Assembly: GCA_036244855.1 (NCBI GenBank)
Contig: BQKZ01000384.1
Coordinates: 1 to 11,997 of the forward strand
Source: Temnopleurus reevesii
Lineage: Eukaryota > Echinodermata > Echinoidea > Temnopleuroida > Temnopleuridae
Length of the DNA stretch: 11,997 nt
Direction: 5' to 3'
Positions 7,558-11,997 of this stretch are shown one piece after another (the first letter of the stretch is position 1; every line of letters starts with the position of its first letter). The position numbers and the translations under genes are program-made. The notes beneath the pieces were generated by a model that did no database searches, was not told where the DNA came from, and was given only the letters and a program-made list of their open reading frames with translations.

Positions 7558-8115
7558 TTAAAAGGAGAGTCTACCCCAAAATAATAATTTGTTTTAACAG
7601 AAGCAGAAAAAAATGAAGAGCAAAATAAAAAAAAATTGAGGAAAATCGGACAACTGATAACAAAGAAATGAATTTTTAAAGATTAGAAAAAACAGGCAAA
7701 TCAGTGCAAATTTCCAGGCATGTTGCCAATTTGATGACGTCACGGGTGCACAACTAACCATTCATCCTATGTAAGTGCAAAATTCATCATTTTTACAGAA
7801 AGACACAAAATATGTATTAATGTAAACGTGCAAATATGAGAGCTACATATCTATCATAAAGATATACTACAGTTAAACATGTGAGGAAATCATATTTGGG
7901 GGAAAAAATTAACATTTCTTAACATTGATATCAATATCATAAATAGTCAGTTGTGCACATATGACGTCATCAGTTGCCAATTTGTCTAGATATTCAAACA
8001 TTCATAACTTTCTTATTCGTTGTCCGATTTCACTCAAAATTTTGTTTGCTCTGCTCACCAAATTTTTCTGCATCTGTTGAAAAATTATAATTTTTTGGGG
8101 AGACTCTCCTTTTAA
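7558..8115 (+). mobile_element. Foldback MITE, copy B (best preserved; Kolobok/piggyBac-type, TTAA target)
   Basis: TTAA at 7558-7561 and 8112-8115 flanks a 550-bp non-coding element. The ends are AAGGAGAGTCTACCCCAAAA and the inverted form of AAGGAGAGTCTCCCCAAAA. Inverted similarity continues inward for nearly 200 bp per arm (left to about 7760, right from about 7945), including AAAATCGGACAAC, TTGCCAATTTG, TGACGTCA and GTGCACAACT on both arms. The centre (7761-7944) is unpaired. TTAA duplications are made by piggyBac and Kolobok transposases. Ends of the TTAA-A(A)GG type resemble T2/Kolobok MITEs described from Xenopus, so Kolobok is my preference, by inference. No coding capacity. Confidence 0.85.
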
Positions 8116-8740
8116 ATAAGATCAAATAAACAAGCTGGAGGCATATAAATTAGATATACATGTATATTAAACCTCAATAATAATATGAGGTACAGTACGC
8201 ATAAATTTCATTCAATACCGATATTTATCTAAATGTGTTGCTCTAAATATCTTTTTTTAATTTAGGTTTATTAATTTCATAAGTCCTAAATAATATTTAT
8301 GTTCATTATCACAATTGCCAAATTACGCAATCGTCTACATTAAAAACGTTTTACAAGTTCAGTAGAATTCACATATTAAAACACATGTTATGTTTCACAC
8401 ATAGAAATTCTAATGTTTTCATTGTAAAAGAAATGACAAGCAAACACAATATGAAATATACAAAGAAAGAATAATATTGCTAAAAAAAATCGTTAAAATA
8501 AATCCGATACTATGATTAATCCTTGATTTTAGAATATTGATTTTTTATCAGCCAAAATTATGTTGAATGCATTCGTTTCAGGAGAACCTATGAAAAACAT
8601 ATTCATTACAAAAGGATGAAAATGATATTAATAAGAACGCTTATCTGATCTATTGTTGAAATATCGTAAATTGAATTTCCTGTAATGCGCACTTACCTGT
8701 CATTTTTAATATAGAGTTTAGTGTCTAAGATTTATGTGCG
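8116..8740. other. AT-rich interval without recognised features
   Basis: Very AT-rich sequence with no supported gene, RNA or repeat. Confidence 0.45.
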
Positions 8741-8742
8741 TT

Positions 8743-8927
8743 TATTGCCAACGAACATAGTTACGTAATATTCCTTAAACCGGTTGATAACAATAAGGCT
8801 ACAACACCTGGAATCCAGTTTGCATACATTACTTGTTGCTATGTCGGGCAAGCTTCGGGCAAGCTTTAGGGTTGTCAAGAACAACCTTTGTGTTAGAGGT
8901 ATGCATAAAATTTGCATCTATTAGTAA
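8743..8927. repeat. Diverged direct repeat R1
   Basis: From about GCCAACGAAC through GAATCCAGTTTGCATA, GTCGGGCAAGC and CAACCTTTGTGT to TATTAGTAAA this aligns collinearly, roughly three bases in four by eye, with 9598-9776. Both copies have the same orientation. A single-base length difference between CAACCTTTGTG and the GGCAAGC block shifts any shared minus-strand frame, so it is unlikely to be conserved coding sequence. Confidence 0.72.
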
Positions 8928-8932
8928 ACCCG

Positions 8933-9273
8933 CCTATTGGCCACATGTCTGAAAAAAATTTCACCGATTTCCTCATTTTCTCAAATCTTCAAAAATCCAT
9001 AACTTTTTTTTATTACCTGTCCGATGTTCTTCAATTTTTTTTTGTTCTCCTCATGTATTTTTAATGCTCCCGTTATAAAAAAAAATAGGGACCTTTAGCA
9101 TGTACAAGACGGTAGTGCCGATCACAACGTTAGCTCTAAGGTCCATTCAAGAAGTAGTGTTGTGTTGGTGCACCCTTCTGGAACGGACCTTAGAGCTAAC
9201 GTTGTGATCAGCCATACCGTCTTGTACATGCTAAAGGTCCCTAATATCATTTGGGGGGAGACTCTTCTTTTAA
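8933..9273 (-). mobile_element. Solo arm of the foldback MITE, copy C, inverted and interrupted
   Basis: Without the 9088-9241 insert this segment matches the reverse complement of the left arm of copy B: ATTGGC(A/C)ACATG, AAATCTTCAAAAATCCATAA, GTCCGATGTTCTTCAATTTT and a right end GGGGAGACTCTTCTTT followed by TTAA (9270-9273). The opposite arm and centre are missing, so this copy is truncated at about 8933 in the middle of the element. It lies in opposite orientation to copies A and B. Confidence 0.75.
9088..9241. mobile_element. 154-bp TA-flanked hairpin MITE (D) nested in copy C
   Basis: Counting the flanking TA, 9086-9154 and 9175-9243 are inverted copies over 69 bp with about five mismatches, leaving a loop of only 20 bp. 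The ends read GGGACCTTTAGCATGTACAA. TA lies on both sides (9086-9087 and 9242-9243), as expected for a Tc1/mariner-type target duplication. The element splits the MITE arm between its A/T-rich part and GGGGGGAGACTC, so it inserted later. There is no coding capacity. A transcript through it would form a long, nearly perfect stem that could be a small-RNA substrate. Confidence 0.85.
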
Positions 9274-9324
9274 GACTTCCCTGACTGTTCCACCTTCCTT
9301 ATGACTTGGAGTCGATTTGGCCTA

Positions 9325-9535
9325 AGGGGGTATTTTCCTCGGTAGGTAGGTGTTATCTGGAAAATTGACCGGGTGGTAATTGTCCTCGGGAATAATTGTC
9401 TGGGTGATAGTTGTCCGGCAGTAATTGTCTGGCGGATTTGACCGGTGGTAATTGTCCAGGGCGTAATTGACCTCCGGAGTTATTGCCCGGTGGTAATTGT
9501 CCGATTGGTGGCTTTATGTGGGGTAATGGTCCTAG
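9325..9535. repeat. Degenerate ~14-18 bp minisatellite (core GGTGGTAATTGTCCGG)
   Basis: About a dozen variants of (G)GTAATTGTCC(G)GG follow one another, for example at 9374, 9391, 9420, 9447 and 9491, with variants ending TTGACC, TTGCCC or TTGTCT. Spacing is irregular. Older, more diverged units flank the core (9325-9360 and 9515-9535). It does not encode a conserved frame. Confidence 0.78.
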
Positions 9536-9597
9536 ACCCGCCCAAATTGTTCAAAGGTCGCTTTACTAATAGATTCAAATTTACGTACTTTTTTGTG

Positions 9598-9776
9598 CAA
9601 ACGACCTCAATTACATTCCGCAAAAGCGGTAAGTAACAATTGTAGTACAATATTTGAAATCCAGTGTGCATATATAATACTTGCTGCTTTGTCAGGCAAG
9701 TCTCAGGCAAGCTATCTGATCGCAAGAGCAACCTTTGTGTATTGAGAACGCATAAAAATTTTCCTCTATCAGTAAA
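9598..9776. repeat. Diverged direct repeat R2
   Basis: Partner of R1 (8743-8927): shared blocks include ATTCC, CGGT, TAACAAT, AATCCAGT, GCAAGC, GCAACCTTTGTGT and CGCATAAAA. It ends about 90 bp before the GPCR stop codon, so on the minus strand it lies in the region expected to hold the receptor's 3' untranslated sequence. Confidence 0.72.
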
Positions 9777-9867
9777 ATGTACAGTGAAGCAATTTACAAT
9801 TGTAATCAAAATGATAGGGTAATTAGTAAAAAAAATTACTGCAACACACAAATGGTTAATGAAGTTC

Positions 9868-10815
9868 TCATCGACGCAAAAAAGATCTCAGCTCCCGGGA
9901 TGGGTCTTCTATATCTCTAAAACGACATTGGATGATCTTTCTTATCGTGGTTCTGAAAACTACGTGCTTGATGGTGTATATAATAGGGTTCATGATGGAG
10001 TTACTGAGAAGGACTGTTATGCCGATCACCCGTGGGATCGGAGTGTGAGAGATCGAAGCACATGCCATGAAGGTCCCAACACAGAGGAGGTAGACTAAAG
10101 CAACGATCGCAAGTATCGAGAGGACCTTAACGTCGCGACCACGATCGATGGCGATGTCGGCGACCTGGCGTCTCGACTTGCAGAAGTACCAAACAATGCT
10201 GGCGTAGAAACCGAAGATGACGGCCGTGGCGGAGATGAAATAAACGGCCTCTGTGATCGCCATTGCAATTCCTTCCGGTGTGTCTTCCGTTAGGCAGAAT
10301 CTTACGGATTCAGCGTATCCTAGACGCTGATAACCAGTAATGGCAGGTACGATGACGATGAGACATGGAAGAGCCCAACTTAGCGCGATCATGACGGCGA
10401 TATTTCGTTGGGTATAAGCTCGGCTATAAATCGCATCAGATCGAACGATTTTGAACGACCTGTTCGCGGCGATGAGAAGAAGGTGGAAGATACTCGTCAT
10501 TGTCGTGATTTGGGTGATTGCACCGGCGGCTTGGCAGAAGAACCGCATCGGTGGTACGCCATTGTTGAGAATGGAAGCAGCCTGCACGGGAAAAAAGACA
10601 ACGTTGAGGACATCTGTCAGCGCGAGGCTCACCACGAACGCGTTCGTCGTTGTTCGGAGTTTGTTGGAGAGAAAGACAGCTAATACCACAAGAGAATTTC
10701 CAGCTATACCCACTGGTGAAATTAAGAGGATGATGGTACCCGAGATGATGAATATGCTGTCATAGGGCGAACTTGTTGACGTCACATTGGTGCCGTTTTG
10801 AAGAGTAGCCTCCAT
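9868..10815 (-). CDS. Intronless class A (rhodopsin-like) G-protein-coupled receptor, orphan
   Basis: A 315-residue seven-helix receptor for the plasma membrane, expected to couple an unknown extracellular ligand to heterotrimeric G proteins. The N-terminus carries two N-glycosylation sequons (N7, N10) and no signal peptide. TM1 is about 21-49 with GN (N40 = 1.50). TM2 is 58-78 with LALTD (D68 = 2.50). C94 (3.25) and C174 should form the extracellular disulfide. TM3 ends N118-R119-S120 in place of DRY. TM4 has W147 (4.50), TM5 is about 184-211, TM6 about 229-253 and TM7 about 261-283 with NPIIY (276-280). A short basic tail with C297 may be palmitoylated. Two expected features are missing: CWxP of TM6 is CVGT (245-248), and TM5 has no proline at 5.50. 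The start has A at -3 and G at +4. GC content is visibly higher than in the flanks. Compact intronless receptors of this kind occur as large lineage-specific families in echinoderms and other marine invertebrates. Ligand and subfamily are not identifiable from sequence. Confidence 0.93.
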   Translation of the reverse strand: MEATLQNGTNVTSTSSPYDSIFIISGTIILLISPVGIAGNSLVVLAVFLSNKLRTTTNAFVVSLALTDVLNVVFFPVQAASILNNGVPPMRFFCQAAGAITQITTMTSIFHLLLIAANRSFKIVRSDAIYSRAYTQRNIAVMIALSWALPCLIVIVPAITGYQRLGYAESVRFCLTEDTPEGIAMAITEAVYFISATAVIFGFYASIVWYFCKSRRQVADIAIDRGRDVKVLSILAIVALVYLLCVGTFMACASISHTPIPRVIGITVLLSNSIMNPIIYTIKHVVFRTTIRKIIQCRFRDIEDPSRELRSFLRR

Positions 10816-11985
10816 AATCCCAACACACAGCGCATCAACTCTTCTCGACTTAGTATAAGCTCATATCATAAAACGCAAACGATCTCTATTAAAAAGCGCG
10901 GGAAAATTCGAAGCGTCAAAAAAATGTCCCTGTTGCTAATTCTGCTGTAGCTATCGTATTCTAGAATCCATACAAATTACTGTAGAAAGCATCAAATTTT
11001 CTCACAATGACCAAATAAGAACAATCGACATGCTTCTACTGTGCAATCGAGTGACCAAATGATGCGAGACAAAGCAATCGCAAGTGGTGATAAGCGACGA
11101 GACAAATATCGTCATTTCCAACCAATCACCACGAATATGCACCGTGAGCAAAATGAAAAAAAAAATTGACCATTTCAATCAAGCAAGCATTCACAACAGG
11201 TATAGGTAAACATAAAGGAAATCTCTCTCCCTCTTTCAATATTTTACTGAAATTATGGCGTCGCTCAACGAATAGTGAGGGTAGTTTCGTGTGTATGTAT
11301 AGTTTGTATGTATCGAGCTAGCTGTAGAGAGTTATTCTGAATGTTTGAACGAAGTTGTTTACTTTGTCCAAAATCCATTGTTGCGTTAGCTCACAGTGAT
11401 AATAAGCAGCTCTCGAAAACACCCGTCCAAGACCGCACGCTAATAATCATGTCAGGTGACCATGGCTGATCAGGTGATAGCGGAATTAAAAGAAATAATA
11501 ATACAAATTAAATGGCACATAATCTAGCAATATGTTTCATAGGAGCATTAGAAATAACTATTGGTGGTTCGGATGAGTTCCGCGAAATTGGTCCGAATAA
11601 GATTTTAGGGCCATTTTACCAGCCTTGTGCAAAATTCCATATTCCAATATACTCCAAGCAAATTTATAGGTTTTCTTGAAGATGAACAAAATAAGATGAT
11701 CTACTAAAACTTTAAGTCGGAATGTTACTGTTACTAGCACTTATTTTTGATGAAATATTACGTTTAACTTTGTTACACCCAAGTCAAAGGGGATGTAATT
11801 GGTGGTGTGAGGTCCCAAATACACTCGACGAAATAACCCTGAGAACTTGAAGGGCGCCATCTAACTACAGGAACTTACACATGAACTTACTACGAACAAG
11901 GGGAATATCAAGGTCACGTTATAATGAGAAAGGATTGCACAGACCCTTGTGCTTTTATTTTCCAGAATTCAAGGGCGGCAGAACC
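10816..11985. other. Region upstream of the GPCR, no further gene supported
   Basis: About 1.2 kb that should include the receptor promoter and 5' untranslated region on the minus strand. No TATA box, initiator or splice acceptor could be identified with confidence. A 60-codon minus-strand frame at 11558-11740 resembles nothing known to me and is within chance length. The end (about 11820-11985) becomes more mixed in composition and runs into poly-G, suggesting the edge of another interspersed repeat that continues outside the window. Confidence 0.4.
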
Positions 11986-11997
11986 GGGGGGGGGGGG
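11986..11997. repeat. Poly-G run at window edge
   Basis: Twelve consecutive G residues reach the end of the window, preceded by AAGGGCGGCAGAACC. True length cannot be seen. This resembles the G-rich terminus of the element at 5016-6135 in composition, but no specific match was established. Confidence 0.7.

Noticed and set aside
8743..9776. R1 and R2 as long terminal repeats of a retroelement
   Set aside because: There are no TG...CA ends, primer-binding site or internal coding sequence. The interval is made of DNA elements and a minisatellite.
9480..9851. 123-codon minus-strand frame over R2, and its counterpart at 8732-8917 over R1
   Set aside because: The two repeats share a few residues at one end, but a one-base length difference breaks frame correspondence, and the R2 frame continues through the minisatellite.
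11558..11740. 60-codon minus-strand frame
   Set aside because: No family resemblance, a length within chance, and no supporting signals around it.

Overview
The window looks like metazoan nuclear DNA from a repeat-rich, AT-rich genome, most likely a marine invertebrate. An echinoderm or other invertebrate deuterostome is my best guess, but it is an inference from repeat style and an intronless receptor gene, not a species identification. Only one gene looks intact: an intronless class A (rhodopsin-like) G-protein-coupled receptor on the minus strand at 9868-10815. Almost everything else recognisable is transposon-derived or tandemly repeated.

Layout. 1-1412 is AT-rich intergenic DNA with a 49-bp alternating purine/pyrimidine tract, a purine-rich tract and a short GC-richer patch. 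1413-1900 is a degraded foldback MITE (copy A). 2115-2269 is a small hairpin element with perfect 32-bp inverted ends. 2270-3190 has no gene, but holds a 27-nt segment that recurs inverted about 480 bp away. 3191-4847 is a 5'-truncated L1/Tx1-like LINE on the minus strand, bounded by an exact 16-bp target-site duplication. 5016-6135 is a candidate non-autonomous DNA transposon with CAGG-type ends, a flanking TTTTG duplication and internal tandem units. 6514-6753 is a weak candidate for a secreted cysteine-containing peptide or exon. 7068-7440 is a minisatellite with a strict 63 = 3 x 21 = 6 x 10.5 bp hierarchy. 7558-8115 is a well-preserved TTAA-flanked MITE (copy B). From 8743 to 9776 comes a mosaic: a diverged direct repeat (R1), an inverted arm of the same MITE (copy C) with a 154-bp TA-flanked hairpin inserted into it (D), a degenerate roughly 15-bp minisatellite, and the second direct repeat (R2). 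The GPCR follows, then about 1.2 kb without a recognisable gene, ending in a poly-G run.

How the parts relate. There is no operon or multi-gene pathway. The GPCR is the functional unit. R2 lies about 90 bp past its stop codon and R1 is a related copy in the same orientation, which could be the relic of a tandemly duplicated receptor locus. The repeats give relative ages: MITE family before hairpin D, and degraded copy A apparently older than copy B. No promoter, polyadenylation signal, tRNA, rRNA or CRISPR locus could be supported for the gene-sized intervals. I see no convincing new defence or biosynthetic system here.
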